Source of the DNA: DASTCZ01 sp035308165 | Lineage (GTDB): Bacteria; Acidobacteriota; Terriglobia; Acidiferrales; UBA7541 | DNA length: 64,000 nucleotides | Reading direction: 5' to 3' | Assembly: GCA_035308165.1 (NCBI GenBank) | Contig: DATGHC010000015.1 | Coordinates: 42,906 to 106,905 of the forward strand | The notes under the pieces: generated by a model | What the model was told of the DNA's origin: nothing | Seen by the model: the letters and a program-made list of their open reading frames with translations, nothing else | Databases searched by the model: none | Shown: one piece after another, positions 42,174 through 52,073 of the stretch | Layout: every line of letters starts with the position of its first letter | How positions within the stretch are numbered: the stretch's first letter is position 1 | Position numbers and translations under genes: made by a program

Positions 42174-42274
42174 TTCTACCTAACCGAGGTGTCCAGTTTT
42201 GGAGCGGGCACTACAACTCCCTCCATTGAGAAATGATTGCTGTTGTGTGATATAGAAGCGGCGCGGCGGTATTC

Positions 42275-43657
42275 ATGAGAAACAGATTACTCATCGCGGG
42301 AATCGCCCTTTACTTCGTTGCGGCCGCGTTCGCGTTAGCAGGCAGGTACGGAGCAGGGATGGATCCGCACGCCGGCGAAGCCATCCGCTGGCTGGCGGCG
42401 ATTTCGCTGATTGGATACGCCTTCATGCGCCGGTCCCTGACGGCCTGGATCCTGATTGGAATGGTCCTGGGGGCGGAAATTGGATACGACTTTCCACATT
42501 TCGCGGTCAATCTGCGCATCCTTAGCCAGATTTTCCTTCAATTAATCCGCGTCATCATCGCACCCCTGCTTTTTTCAACATTGGTAAGTGGAATTGCGGG
42601 GCACGCCGACCTGAAAAAGGTTGGACGCATGGGAATCAAGTCTCTGATTTATTTTGAGGTGGTAACAACCATTGCGCTGTTCATTGGGCTGGCGGCGATT
42701 AATCTGAATAAGGCGGGCGTGGGGGTGACGCTGCCCGCGTCCGGTCCGGCGGCTCAGGTGGCGGCGACTCGCCCAACCGCGACCGAAATTATCCTGCATA
42801 TTTTCCCCGAGAACATAGCGAAATCCGTAGCGGAAAATCAAATCCTGCAAGTAGTCGTCTTCAGCATGATCTTTGGAATCGCCCTGGCGATGGTGGATGA
42901 AAAGAAACGCAAGCCGATGATGGCCTTCACGGAAAGCCTGACGGAGGTGATGTTCAAATTTACGAACATCGTGATGCTGATGGCGCCGGCCGGCATCGCG
43001 GGTGCGATTGCCTACACCATAGCGACGACCGGATTTAGCGTCCTTTACAATCTCGGGCAACTGGTGGCGACTTTCTACGTCGCGCTCCTCCTGTTTGTAT
43101 TTGCGGTGCTGCTGCCTTCCGGATGGATTGCCCGCGTTCCGATGAAGCAATTCTCCCGCGCGGTCACAGAGCCCGCGACCATTGCATTCAGCACCACCAG
43201 CTCGGAAGCAGCGCTGCCCCGAGCGATGGAATCGATGGAGGCATTCGGGGTGCCACGGCAGGTGGTGGCGTTTGTTATCCCCCTTGGCTACAGCTTTAAT
43301 CTGACGGGTTCCACGCTCTATTTGGCGCTGGCCTCTATTTTTGTCGCGCAGGTTGCGGGTATGCACCTCACCATTGGCCAACAATTGGTGATGATGCTCA
43401 TGCTGATGCTTACCAGCAAGGGAGTGGCGGGAGTTTCCCGCGCGTCCATAATCATATTGCTGGGAGCGTCGGATCAGTTCGGGCTGCCCAAAGAGCCGAT
43501 CCTACTTTTGCTGGGTGTGGATCAATTCCTGGATATGGGCCGCACGGCCGTAAATGTGATTGGGAATTGTCTGGCTTCAGCGGTGGTGGCGCGATGGGAA
43601 GGCGAGTTTCGCACGGAAAAACCTTCGCCTTCAGTAGTGGAAGCGATTGCGGAATAA
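42275..43657 (+). CDS. dicarboxylate/amino acid:cation symporter (DAACS)
   Basis: 460 residues. Eight-plus helices with the family signatures LIRVIIAPLLFSTLVSGIA, AFSTTSSEAALPRAM (serine-rich re-entrant loop) and FVIPLGYSFNLTGSTLYLAL. VDQFLDMGRTAVNVIGNCLA gives the substrate-binding Asp/Arg/Asn set. Imports glutamate, aspartate or C4-dicarboxylates with Na+ or H+. The following M28 peptidase gene starts 22 bases later and may be co-transcribed. Confidence 0.95.
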   Translation: MRNRLLIAGIALYFVAAAFALAGRYGAGMDPHAGEAIRWLAAISLIGYAFMRRSLTAWILIGMVLGAEIGYDFPHFAVNLRILSQIFLQLIRVIIAPLLFSTLVSGIAGHADLKKVGRMGIKSLIYFEVVTTIALFIGLAAINLNKAGVGVTLPASGPAAQVAATRPTATEIILHIFPENIAKSVAENQILQVVVFSMIFGIALAMVDEKKRKPMMAFTESLTEVMFKFTNIVMLMAPAGIAGAIAYTIATTGFSVLYNLGQLVATFYVALLLFVFAVLLPSGWIARVPMKQFSRAVTEPATIAFSTTSSEAALPRAMESMEAFGVPRQVVAFVIPLGYSFNLTGSTLYLALASIFVAQVAGMHLTIGQQLVMMLMLMLTSKGVAGVSRASIIILLGASDQFGLPKEPILLLLGVDQFLDMGRTAVNVIGNCLASAVVARWEGEFRTEKPSPSVVEAIAE

Positions 43658-43679
43658 GCAAGAAGTGGAAAGTGTGCTT

Positions 43680-45341
43680 ATGAAATCAGAATGGAAGGCA
43701 GAACGGAATATGCTTCGTGCCCCGCGCGGTTTTGTCCCGGCGTTATTGATTTGCGGCGTCCTGTTTCAAATTTCGACAGGCCGCTCGACCGCTGGGCAAG
43801 ACTCCCAGACAGATTGGGCCGCGGAGGGGCGCACTTGGTGGGCGCATGTGCAATATCTGGCCTCTGATGAGATGCGCGGGCGCGAGACCGGAACCGATGA
43901 TTACCGCAAAGCCGCCGATTATGTTTCGCAGAAGTTCGCGGAGGCAGGCCTGCAACCCGCGGGCACCAAGGGATTTCTACAAGAGGTGGATTTTGACGTT
44001 CGCCAAATTGATGAGGCTCATTCCAGTCTCGCACTTGTCCACGATGGAATAACTGAAGAGTTGAAATTGGGCGATGATGCCACTCTGCGCGTGTCGGGTG
44101 AACCGGCTGAATCTGTCCGGGCGGGCGCGGTCTTTGTGGGCTACGGCTTTGCCGTGCCGGAAATGAATTACAACGATTTCGCGGGCCAGGATCTGCATCG
44201 AAAGATTGCCGTGTATCTTAGCGGCGGGCCCAGCGCGATTCCCGGCCCGCTGAAAGCGCACTACCAATCCACGGGCGAACGGTGGGCAGCTTTGCGCCGC
44301 GCCGGCGCGATTGGCGTGGCGATAATCGGCAACCCGAAGAATTCAGATATTCCGTGGGAACGGGCGGCGCTGGCGCGCACGCAGCCTTCCATGAGCCTCA
44401 CCGATCCGAAGCTAGTGGAAACGCACGGGATGCAATTTGCCGCGTCTATCAACGCCGCGCTGGCCGATAAGTGGTTTGCCGGGACAGACCATACCATCGC
44501 GGAGCTGCTGGCAGCGGCCGACGCGGATCGAGCGCTGCCCCACTTTCCATTGACGGTCGCGGTGCAGGCGCGAATCGGCGTGAATCGCCGCACAGTTTCG
44601 GCGCCAAACGTGATTGGAGTTTTGCCGGGCTCCGATCCGAAGCTAAAGAGTGAATATGTGGCGATCAGCGCGCATCTCGATCACGTTGGTGTGGGCATGC
44701 CGATCAACGGAGACAGCATTTACAACGGGGCGATGGACAACGCGTCCGGGGTGGCGTCGGTAATAGAAATCGCCGGGCATTTCAAAAGAGACGGCATTCA
44801 CCCCAAGCGCTCGATACTTTTTATCGCGCTGACCGCGGAGGAAAAAGGCGACCTGGGGTCGGAATATTTTGTGGCGCATCCGACCGTGGACCGCAAGCAA
44901 ATCGTGGCCGATATCAACATGGATATGTTCCTTCCCCTCTTCGCGCTGCGTTATCTGGAAGTTCAAGGGCTGGACGAATCCACGCTGGGCGACGACATTC
45001 GCGCAGTATGCGAATCGCAGGGGGTGATTGTGCAGGCGGATAAGGAGCCGAACCGAAACCGGTTTATTCGCAGCGATCAATACAGTTTCGTGAAAGCAGG
45101 GATTCCAGCGCTAGCCTTCAAATTTGGATGGGTGAAAGGAACTCCCGAGGAAAAAACATTTCAGGATTGGGTGCGTACGCGATATCACGCACCTTCGGAT
45201 GATGTGGACCAGCCCGTGGACCCCGCCGCGGCGGCGCAGTTCAATCACATTCTGGAGCTGCTGGCCACCCGGGTTGCCAATGTCGACGGGCGCCCAACGT
45301 GGAAGCCCGACAGTTTCTTCCGGCGTTTTGCGCAGCAATAG
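43680..45341 (+). CDS. secreted M28-family aminopeptidase with PA domain
   Basis: 553 residues from ATG 43680; ATG 43710 would give a shorter signal peptide (MLRAPRGFVPALLICGVLFQ). A PA-type insert lies near residues 120-260. The zinc ligands are all present: His/Asp in ISAHLDHVGVG and GAMDNASGVAS, Glu-Glu in LTAEEKGDLGSEYF, Asp in DINMDMF, and His in TRYHAPSDDVDQP. Removes N-terminal amino acids from peptides outside the cytoplasm. Fits with the adjacent amino-acid symporter. Confidence 0.92.
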   Translation: MKSEWKAERNMLRAPRGFVPALLICGVLFQISTGRSTAGQDSQTDWAAEGRTWWAHVQYLASDEMRGRETGTDDYRKAADYVSQKFAEAGLQPAGTKGFLQEVDFDVRQIDEAHSSLALVHDGITEELKLGDDATLRVSGEPAESVRAGAVFVGYGFAVPEMNYNDFAGQDLHRKIAVYLSGGPSAIPGPLKAHYQSTGERWAALRRAGAIGVAIIGNPKNSDIPWERAALARTQPSMSLTDPKLVETHGMQFAASINAALADKWFAGTDHTIAELLAAADADRALPHFPLTVAVQARIGVNRRTVSAPNVIGVLPGSDPKLKSEYVAISAHLDHVGVGMPINGDSIYNGAMDNASGVASVIEIAGHFKRDGIHPKRSILFIALTAEEKGDLGSEYFVAHPTVDRKQIVADINMDMFLPLFALRYLEVQGLDESTLGDDIRAVCESQGVIVQADKEPNRNRFIRSDQYSFVKAGIPALAFKFGWVKGTPEEKTFQDWVRTRYHAPSDDVDQPVDPAAAAQFNHILELLATRVANVDGRPTWKPDSFFRRFAQQ

Positions 45342-45371
45342 GATGGAGAAACTTTCGCCCGTGAACGGGTG

Positions 45372-46358
45372 CTATTGAGCGGTCAGCAGGCTTTGTGCGA
45401 ATGGCCACTCATAGTCCACCCACTGCGCCTTGCAGTGGAAGCCCGCGCGATTGGCCATGCGGACCACTTCCACGCAATTGAATTTGTGGCAGCTTTCCGT
45501 CCAGATGGTTTCACCCTTCGCAAATGAAACGCTGCATTGCGCCACCGGAATCCTGACGGTCTGTGGAACGGTGGAGCGCAAATGCATTTCGATTCGGCGA
45601 TGTTCGCCATTCCAAACCGCCTGATGCGCAAAGGTCGCCAGATCAAAATCAGCGGCGAGTTCCTTGTTGATGCGCGCCAGCATGTTCAGATTGAATGCGG
45701 CAGTTACGCCCGCGGGGTCATCATAGGCAAGCAATAAATCCCGGATGGATTTCTCCAAGTCCGTGGCGAGCAGCAAGGCGTCACCCGGCCGCAAGACTTC
45801 CCGAATCTGACGGAGAAAGAGCTCTCCCTCCGGCCGGTCAAAATTTCCGATGGTGCTACCCAGGAAAAGCGCGAGCAAACTCTCGCCCGGCAGTCGCCGC
45901 GACGCCACCTCGGTCAGGCCGTCCAGGTAGGACCGCTCGACGGGAATTACGTCGACCGAATCCAGGGAGCCAAGTTCCGAGCGGCAACGCGCCAGCGCGG
46001 TCGCGGAAATATCAATGGGGAAATATCTGGTTGCTTGCCGTTGCGAGAATGCTTCCAGCAACCAGCGAGTGTTCACCCCGTTGCCGCTCCCCAATTCCGC
46101 GATGAGAACCGGACCTGGAAGCGTTTGCGTGATTTCCTCGGCGCTCTTGCGCATCACCCTGCCGCCGGCACGATTCAGCCCGTATTCAGGGAGCAAGCAA
46201 ATAGCCTCAAACAGCGCGGAGCCCAGGTGGTCATAAAGATACTTTGACGGCAGCTCTTTCTGCCCAGCACGAAGCAATCCATCGCGCACGTCCGCCGCGA
46301 TGTCGCCCTTGCGACCGGCAGTAATCCCCGGCATTGAAAACAGTGTGGTGGTTTGCAT
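45372..46358 (-). CDS. egtD: L-histidine N-alpha-methyltransferase
   Basis: 328 residues. SAM-binding LIAELGSGNGVNTRWLLEAF, DISATALARCRSEL and LFLGSTIGNFDRPEG are the EgtD pattern. DLLLAYDDPAGVTAAFNLNM is the histidine-binding region. Makes hercynine, the first ergothioneine intermediate. GGAG six bases upstream of the ATG lies in the end of egtB; three bases separate the two genes. Confidence 0.96.
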   Translation of the reverse strand: MQTTTLFSMPGITAGRKGDIAADVRDGLLRAGQKELPSKYLYDHLGSALFEAICLLPEYGLNRAGGRVMRKSAEEITQTLPGPVLIAELGSGNGVNTRWLLEAFSQRQATRYFPIDISATALARCRSELGSLDSVDVIPVERSYLDGLTEVASRRLPGESLLALFLGSTIGNFDRPEGELFLRQIREVLRPGDALLLATDLEKSIRDLLLAYDDPAGVTAAFNLNMLARINKELAADFDLATFAHQAVWNGEHRRIEMHLRSTVPQTVRIPVAQCSVSFAKGETIWTESCHKFNCVEVVRMANRAGFHCKAQWVDYEWPFAQSLLTAQ

Positions 46359-46361
46359 TTG

Positions 46362-47696
46362 CTACTCCGAGACGCACCTGAACTTGGAATAGATATACGG
46401 ATAGCGTGGCTGGAACCAGTTTCGAAATGATCGCCGCAGAAGCGCCGCGGGCGTCCTCGGCGACCCGCCCTTCATTACAAAATGCTTCGAATCAAAAAAA
46501 TCCGCCGAATACCCGGCATAAAATGGGAAAGCGGCAAAACCGGGAAACGGTGCGAACGTCGTTGAAGTCCATTCCCAGCCGTTGCCCAACAAGTCCGCGA
46601 CTCCAAACGCGCTCTCACCTTTTGGATGCGCGTGCACGGGGGTTGGATTCCATTTCGCCGAGTCGAAATTCCCCAACTCCTCGCGGGGAAGGTCTTCGCC
46701 CCAGGGGAATGAACGCTCGGCTCCACTCGGCGTTCCGTAAGCCATACGGTGCCACTGTGCTTCGCTTGGCAATCTCTTGCCAGCCCAGCGCGCATAGGCG
46801 GACGCCTCAGCGTGGCTGACATATGCCGGCCATGCGAGCGGCAGAGGAATGTCAGCAAAAATTGTTCGCAAGGTCCAGGCCCCATCCCTCACCATCTCCG
46901 GGCCATGCCGCCAAAAGAAGGGGTGCGCGATATTTTGTTGCTCTTTCCAGACCCAATCGGCTTCGGACCACAGTGAGCGGTCCTGATAACCACCGCTCCG
47001 GACGAATTCCAGGAATTGCCCATTGGTCACGGGATAGGCATCGGCCCGAAAATCCTTGACGGAAATTCGTTGCTCCTCAAATTCATTGTCCCAGCCAAAT
47101 TTTCCACTTTCGCGGCGCTGGCCGAGCGTGGCAATTCCGGCGGGAATGAAAACCATGCGAGGTTGCGGTGATTGCGCCACTAAATCGAGATGCTCCTCCA
47201 CAGGCACTTTCTTCTCAAATGGAAGCTGGTGGAGAAGGTACGCGACGGTTTCCGCGTGCATCAGGCGGTGTTCCACGGCAACATGGAGCAAAGTGCCATC
47301 GGCAAGTGCAGGTTGAACGGGCGATTTGCTCAATAAATCATCGAGTTCACCGCGCACCCGCGAAACGTATGCACGCACGCACGTTTCAGCTGGCCAGTCG
47401 GAGGGCTGATCGCTGGGAAGCTTGCCATCCACAGGATCAATGCCGAAGGCAAAGAGCTTGTCGAACGGTGGATCAAATGATGGGAGATCCGCGGCGCCGC
47501 GCGCAAGAAGGTTCCAATCAAAGGCTTCGAGATGCCCGAGATAGAAAATGAGCCGGTGGCGCTCCGGAATCGTCCGTTCATATAGCGCACCGGGCTGAAC
47601 GATTTCAAACAGGTGGTCGGTGAGTTCCCGAGCGCCATCCAGGCGCGATCGTAGGATGGTGTGCTGAGAGTCCGGCGCGATAGCAGGAACGGTCAT
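46362..47696 (-). CDS. egtB: ergothioneine biosynthesis sulfoxide synthase EgtB
   Basis: 444 residues from ATG 47696. An N-terminal DinB-like domain carries the iron-binding HVAVEHRLMHAETV (HxxxHxE). A C-terminal formylglycine-generating-enzyme-like domain follows, with KRLPSEAQWHRMAYG and GNGWEWTSTTFAPFPGFA. EgtB couples hercynine to a thiol donor with O2. First gene of the egtB-egtD unit. EgtC and EgtE are not in this window. No convincing ribosome site was seen, so the start is tentative. Confidence 0.95.
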   Translation of the reverse strand: MTVPAIAPDSQHTILRSRLDGARELTDHLFEIVQPGALYERTIPERHRLIFYLGHLEAFDWNLLARGAADLPSFDPPFDKLFAFGIDPVDGKLPSDQPSDWPAETCVRAYVSRVRGELDDLLSKSPVQPALADGTLLHVAVEHRLMHAETVAYLLHQLPFEKKVPVEEHLDLVAQSPQPRMVFIPAGIATLGQRRESGKFGWDNEFEEQRISVKDFRADAYPVTNGQFLEFVRSGGYQDRSLWSEADWVWKEQQNIAHPFFWRHGPEMVRDGAWTLRTIFADIPLPLAWPAYVSHAEASAYARWAGKRLPSEAQWHRMAYGTPSGAERSFPWGEDLPREELGNFDSAKWNPTPVHAHPKGESAFGVADLLGNGWEWTSTTFAPFPGFAAFPFYAGYSADFFDSKHFVMKGGSPRTPAALLRRSFRNWFQPRYPYIYSKFRCVSE

Positions 47697-47829
47697 AAGG
47701 GGGCCCCGGGCGGGGAGGGAGGCCAATTATTACTGGTGTCGGGTGGAAAATTCAAGTCTAGAGGGGAGCACGGGATGAGTCTAACCTGGGGCGTCCTGCA
47801 AATAAAACCCGGAATGCGACGCGATCAAA

Positions 47830-49455
47830 TTAGGAGACCTTTTCCTGCGCGTAGGCCTGATATTCTTCGTAGGGCCCTTTGAAATCGTCAATGGGGCCGC
47901 CGCCAAAGTGCCAGATGCGTGTGGCGACTTCATCAATCACGTCGTGGTCGTGGGTGACCAGCAAAACTGTTCCCTCGTATTTCTGCAGAGCAATGTTCAG
48001 CGCATTGATGGATTCCAAATCCAAGTGGTTGGTAGGCTCGTCCAGCACCAGCACATTGGGCTTCTGCAGCATGAGCTTGCAGAAAATCAATCGCGCCACT
48101 TCACCGCCGGAAAGGGCGCGGGTGGGCTTGAGCGCATCGTCCCCGCTGAACAGCATTTGCCCCAGCAGCCCGCGCAGTTCTTCCTGAGTCGCCGCGGGAT
48201 TGAACTGGTGCAGCCACTCAATCGTCGTGAGGCCCTTGGCTTTCGATACGGTGCTCTCCTGCGCGAAGTAACCGACGGAGACTTCGTGCCCCCAGTTCAC
48301 AATGCCGCCATTGATGGTGAAATGCTTATCGGCGTCGTCGATGTATCCCGGCGCATTGCGTATGAGCGATTTCAACAGGGTGGTCTTGCCAGTCCCATTG
48401 CGTCCCATCAAGGCGATACGTTCACCGCGCTCGACGCTGGCGGTAAACGGCTGGATCACTTTCAAATCCTCGTAGGTCTTGGTGAGCTTCTTGATTTCAA
48501 TAGGATGCCGCCCGGAGGGCCGCTTCATATCAAATCGAATGTACGGCCGGGCGATATTGGACCTGGCCAGCTCCGAAGTTTGAATACGCTCCACTTCTTT
48601 TCTTCGGGAAGTTACCTGGCGCGACCGCGTGCCCGCTGAAAAACGAGCGATAAACAAATTCAATTGGGCAATTTTCTTTTCGCGCTGTGCGTTTTCGGAC
48701 TCGATTCGCGAGCGAATCTGCGTCTTGGCCAGCACCATGTCGTCGTAGCCACCGGGATACATGATCACGGTTTGGTAGTCGATGTCGGCGGTGTACATGC
48801 AAACGCTGTTGAGAAAGTGCCGGTCATGCGAAATCACAATCAGCACGCCCTTGTATTCATTCAAATAATCCTGGAGCCAGTGGACGGAATCGAGGTCCAA
48901 GTGGTTGGTCGGCTCGTCCAGCAGCAAGGCAGGAGGATTTCCGAATAGCGCCTGCGCCAGCAAGACGCGGACTTTTTGTCCGCCCTGCAGTTCGCTCATC
49001 TTGCGCTCGTGGAGTTCGCTTTCCACGCCCAGCCCATCGAGCAGAATCGCGGCGTCGGCTTCCGCGGTATAGCCGCCTTCTTCACCGATGATGCCTTCGA
49101 GTTCGCCCAGACGCATGCCGTCTTTGTCGGTCATCGACTCGTGGGGCTTCGCGTAGAGAGCGTCCCGCTCCTGCAGGGCGCACCACAGCGCGGAATTGCC
49201 CTGAATGACCGCGTCCACCACGCGGAATTGATCGAACGCGAACTGGTCCTGCCGCAGGATGCCGAGTTTTTTCGGGCGCGTGACGGAGCCCTTGGTGGGC
49301 TCAATTTCGCCCGTCAGGATCTTCATCATCGTGGATTTTCCCGCGCCGTTCGGGCCGGTGATGCCGTAGCGGCGCTCGTCGAGGAAGGAGCAGGTGACGT
49401 CCTCGAACAGAATTCGGGCGCCGAAACGCATGGAGATGTTATTCAGTGTGAGCAA
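47830..49455 (-). CDS. ABC-F ATPase, YbiT/Uup-like
   Basis: 541 residues, two ABC domains and no membrane part. Walker A GPNGAGKSTMMK and GRNGTGKTTLLK; Walker B with LLLDEPTNHLDLDS and LVLDEPTNHLDLES. The first signature is SELQGGQKV, a departure from LSGGQ, while the second, ALSGGEVAR, is near canonical. The inter-domain linker is Arg/Lys-rich (GTRSRQVTSRRKEVER). ABC-F proteins act on the ribosome to rescue stalls or give resistance. TTG start; a TATAAT box ends about eight bases before it. Confidence 0.93.
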   Translation of the reverse strand: MLTLNNISMRFGARILFEDVTCSFLDERRYGITGPNGAGKSTMMKILTGEIEPTKGSVTRPKKLGILRQDQFAFDQFRVVDAVIQGNSALWCALQERDALYAKPHESMTDKDGMRLGELEGIIGEEGGYTAEADAAILLDGLGVESELHERKMSELQGGQKVRVLLAQALFGNPPALLLDEPTNHLDLDSVHWLQDYLNEYKGVLIVISHDRHFLNSVCMYTADIDYQTVIMYPGGYDDMVLAKTQIRSRIESENAQREKKIAQLNLFIARFSAGTRSRQVTSRRKEVERIQTSELARSNIARPYIRFDMKRPSGRHPIEIKKLTKTYEDLKVIQPFTASVERGERIALMGRNGTGKTTLLKSLIRNAPGYIDDADKHFTINGGIVNWGHEVSVGYFAQESTVSKAKGLTTIEWLHQFNPAATQEELRGLLGQMLFSGDDALKPTRALSGGEVARLIFCKLMLQKPNVLVLDEPTNHLDLESINALNIALQKYEGTVLLVTHDHDVIDEVATRIWHFGGGPIDDFKGPYEEYQAYAQEKVS

Positions 49456-49536
49456 GACTACTAATTATAGCGTGGAACAAAAATTTGTGCTTGCGGGCAC
49501 GCCGGGGCAGTTTTCAGACCTGATAAGATACGGCCA

Positions 49537-50193
49537 CTACTCAAATTGTTTGCGAAAACCGGCAAATTGTTCCTTCAAGTCGGCGATTTCTTTTTGAAGG
49601 CGCGCGATTTCCTGTTCGAGATGCGCGATTCGATCGCCGGTTTGGGAATGGACAGCGACTTCCGGGGCCTTTTTCGGGTCCGATACGGCGATATCGACAC
49701 CGCCCGAGAGCAAGTGCGCGTAGCGCGCCTCCTTCATTCCCTGTTGCCGGGGGAGCAATTGGACCAGCGGCGGGTCATGCTTCATCAAGCGATGCAAAGT
49801 GGACTGGACTTCACTCAATTCGTCAAAGTGATGCATGCGCTCGGCGCGGCCGCGGAGTTCGCCGGGAGTTTGCGGCCCGCGCAACAGCAATTCGCAAAGG
49901 ATGGCGGTCTCCGGGCGGGTGAAGTTGAAGACTTCCGAAAGCGTGTGCGCGTACTTGGTCACGCGACTGTCCATGCTGTCGGCGGCGCCGCCCAGGCCTT
50001 TTTCATGTAAGCCGCGCAAGGCTTGACGCGCAGCGTCTTCGTCGAGGCTCATCAGCGGATCGCGATTGGATTTCTGATTGCACGCGTTGACGAGAGCGTT
50101 CATCGAAAGCGGATAGTAGTCAGGAGTGGTGATCTCCTTCTCAACGAGAGACCCCAGCACGCGAGCTTCAATTTCACTGAGGAGAATGTCCAC
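49537..50193 (-). CDS. YceH/DUF480 family protein
   Basis: 218 residues. Two winged-helix-like halves: the N-terminal LLSEIEARVLGSLVEKEITT and PDYYPLSMNALVNACNQKSN signatures, then ETAILCELLLRGPQTPGELR. A C-terminal coiled coil follows (LEQEIARLQKEIADLKEQ). Function unproven, possibly DNA-binding. GTG start two bases after the RraA-like gene stop, so it ends the minus-strand cluster. Confidence 0.92.
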   Translation of the reverse strand: MDILLSEIEARVLGSLVEKEITTPDYYPLSMNALVNACNQKSNRDPLMSLDEDAARQALRGLHEKGLGGAADSMDSRVTKYAHTLSEVFNFTRPETAILCELLLRGPQTPGELRGRAERMHHFDELSEVQSTLHRLMKHDPPLVQLLPRQQGMKEARYAHLLSGGVDIAVSDPKKAPEVAVHSQTGDRIAHLEQEIARLQKEIADLKEQFAGFRKQFE

Positions 50194-50195
50194 GG

Positions 50196-50873
50196 TTATT
50201 CGATGATCTTTAAGCTGCGGAGATGGCTGTCAATTTCGGGCCGCACCAGCACACCCTTTTTGATTTCGGCTAAACGCTGCTCTTCGCGTGCGACCTGCGC
50301 GGCCGCCAGTTTGGCGACCTCTGGGGCATCATCGAGTGGGACTACCGCGACTCCATCGCGGTCGGCAATAATAATGTCGCCGGGGCGAACGGCAACTCCG
50401 CCGCAGGAAATAATGGCGCCCACTTCTCCCGGGCCATCCTTGTTGCAGCCATTTGCGCAGAGCCCGCGCGCATAAACCGGCAGTGCAAGCGCCTGCAATG
50501 CTTCTGAGTCGCGCACGGTGCCATCCACAATCACGCCGCGCACACCAATTTTCACCGCGCTGGTTGCGACTAGTTCGCCGAATCCTGAATTGGTGATATT
50601 TCCCTGCGTGTTCATCAACAGGATGTCGCCGGGCAAGGCCATGGAAATTGCTTTGTGCAGCATCAGGTTGTCACCTGCATGGCACCAAACCGTGAGCGCC
50701 GATCCGATGATCCGCGGGGACGGCCATATCGGCTTGATCCCGGTGTCCATTGCGCCCAGCCGGGACATGGAATCAGCGACCTGTGCGCTCGAAGCATTCC
50801 CAAATGAAGCAAGCAACGCTGCATCGGGCCGCTGCCATTGCGAACGAATGCGAAATCCAACCTTGCCGGGCAT
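50196..50873 (-). CDS. RraA-family aldolase/decarboxylase
   Basis: 225 residues. Contains GDILLMNTQGNITNSGFGEL, then GVRGVIVDGTVRDSEAL with the Arg-Asp pair of the metal/substrate site. VRPGDIIIADRDGVAVVPL follows. Members of this fold include 4-hydroxy-4-methyl-2-oxoglutarate aldolase/oxaloacetate decarboxylase and RNase E regulators. The catabolic context favours the aldolase. GGAG lies ten bases before the ATG. Placed 15 bases after the aminotransferase gene. Confidence 0.88.
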   Translation of the reverse strand: MPGKVGFRIRSQWQRPDAALLASFGNASSAQVADSMSRLGAMDTGIKPIWPSPRIIGSALTVWCHAGDNLMLHKAISMALPGDILLMNTQGNITNSGFGELVATSAVKIGVRGVIVDGTVRDSEALQALALPVYARGLCANGCNKDGPGEVGAIISCGGVAVRPGDIIIADRDGVAVVPLDDAPEVAKLAAAQVAREEQRLAEIKKGVLVRPEIDSHLRSLKIIE

Positions 50874-50888
50874 GCAGACAATTCTCCT

Positions 50889-52061
50889 TTACGACGAGCG
50901 CATCACCGCCGCTGCGGCCGCGACGCCTGCTCCCGGCGTCACGGGCCAGCCAAGCTCCGGAAGCACGTCTTCCAGATGCTCCAGGTCAGTCAAGATATCG
51001 TCTTCATGAACATGCCCCATGGTGCCAATGCGTATAAATCTTCCAGCGAATTTGTTGCGCACGCCGGCAATAACGGTCCTGTGCTTTTCATAAAGGCGCT
51101 TCACAATGTCGCCTCCATTCAGTTTCTCGGGGACATGGAGCGCGACGACAGTCGGTGAAAGTGAATCCTTAGGTCCGGATGGCGCGAGGCCAATCGCCGC
51201 GCACCCGGCGCGCAACGCGGTAGATAATTTCTTGTGCCGTGCCAGCACATTCGGGATTCCTTCTTCATGAATCATTTCCAAAGCCTCTGTCAGCCCCGCA
51301 AACAACGAAACCGGCGCTGTGAACGCCGTCTCCGATTTCTCGGAAGACGCCAGCGTCTTGCGAAAATCCCAGTAATACCGCGGCAATCGATCCTCGCGCT
51401 CCACAATTTTCCATGCCTTGGGGCTTACGCTGACCAGACCGATTCCCGGAGGACACATCAGACATTTCTGCGATGAGGAAACAACGATGTCCACGCCCCA
51501 CTCGTCCTGCTTCATTTCCAGCCCGCCGAGCCCGCTGACCGAATCAACCACCAGCAAAGTCGGCGTTTGGCGGAGGATCGCGCCGATGGCTTGGACGTTT
51601 GCGGTAACCCCGGTGGAACTTTCGTTGTAGACGACAACGACCGCGCGATATTCTTTGGCCTTAACGCGCTTTTCGATTTCGCGGGGATCCACCGCTTCGC
51701 CCCAGGCCACGTCGAGCACATCCACCTGGGCGCCAAAAACTTTGGCGATACTCGCAAACCGCTCCCCAAATTGCCCATGGACCACAGCGAACACAGGCTC
51801 GCCGGGCGCCAGAATATTGGCGAGGCTGGCCTCCATCGCTCCCGTGCCCGAACTCGCCAGAAGAAACACGTGGTTGCTGGTGCCCAATACCGGCTTCAAC
51901 AATTCCTGCGCTCGTGAAAACATGGCCCGGAACTCAGGTCCGCGATGGTTAACAATCGGTTGTGCGATTGCCCGTTGGACGCGATCCGGCACCGCGGTCG
52001 GCCCGGGCAGCCGCAAGCGGTATTTCAACGAGGAACTTACGGGATGCGTGATCACAGTCAT
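50889..52061 (-). CDS. class V aminotransferase (AGT/SGT-like)
   Basis: 390 residues. RLPGPTAVPDRVQRAIAQPI and VNHRGPEFRAMF are typical of alanine/serine-glyoxylate aminotransferases. SSGTGAMEASL binds the PLP phosphate, VDSVSGLGG carries the ring-nitrogen Asp, and VVSSSQKCLMCPPG holds the Schiff-base Lys. AAGGAG stands seven bases upstream. Within this cluster it could transaminate a glutamate-like substrate; that substrate is inferred. Confidence 0.9.
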   Translation of the reverse strand: MTVITHPVSSSLKYRLRLPGPTAVPDRVQRAIAQPIVNHRGPEFRAMFSRAQELLKPVLGTSNHVFLLASSGTGAMEASLANILAPGEPVFAVVHGQFGERFASIAKVFGAQVDVLDVAWGEAVDPREIEKRVKAKEYRAVVVVYNESSTGVTANVQAIGAILRQTPTLLVVDSVSGLGGLEMKQDEWGVDIVVSSSQKCLMCPPGIGLVSVSPKAWKIVEREDRLPRYYWDFRKTLASSEKSETAFTAPVSLFAGLTEALEMIHEEGIPNVLARHKKLSTALRAGCAAIGLAPSGPKDSLSPTVVALHVPEKLNGGDIVKRLYEKHRTVIAGVRNKFAGRFIRIGTMGHVHEDDILTDLEHLEDVLPELGWPVTPGAGVAAAAAVMRSS

Positions 52062-52073
52062 GCGCCTGCTCCT

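Noticed and set aside
45355..45372. Small hairpin between the convergent M28 and egtD genes
   Set aside because: Only about five pairs and no T run; not called a terminator.
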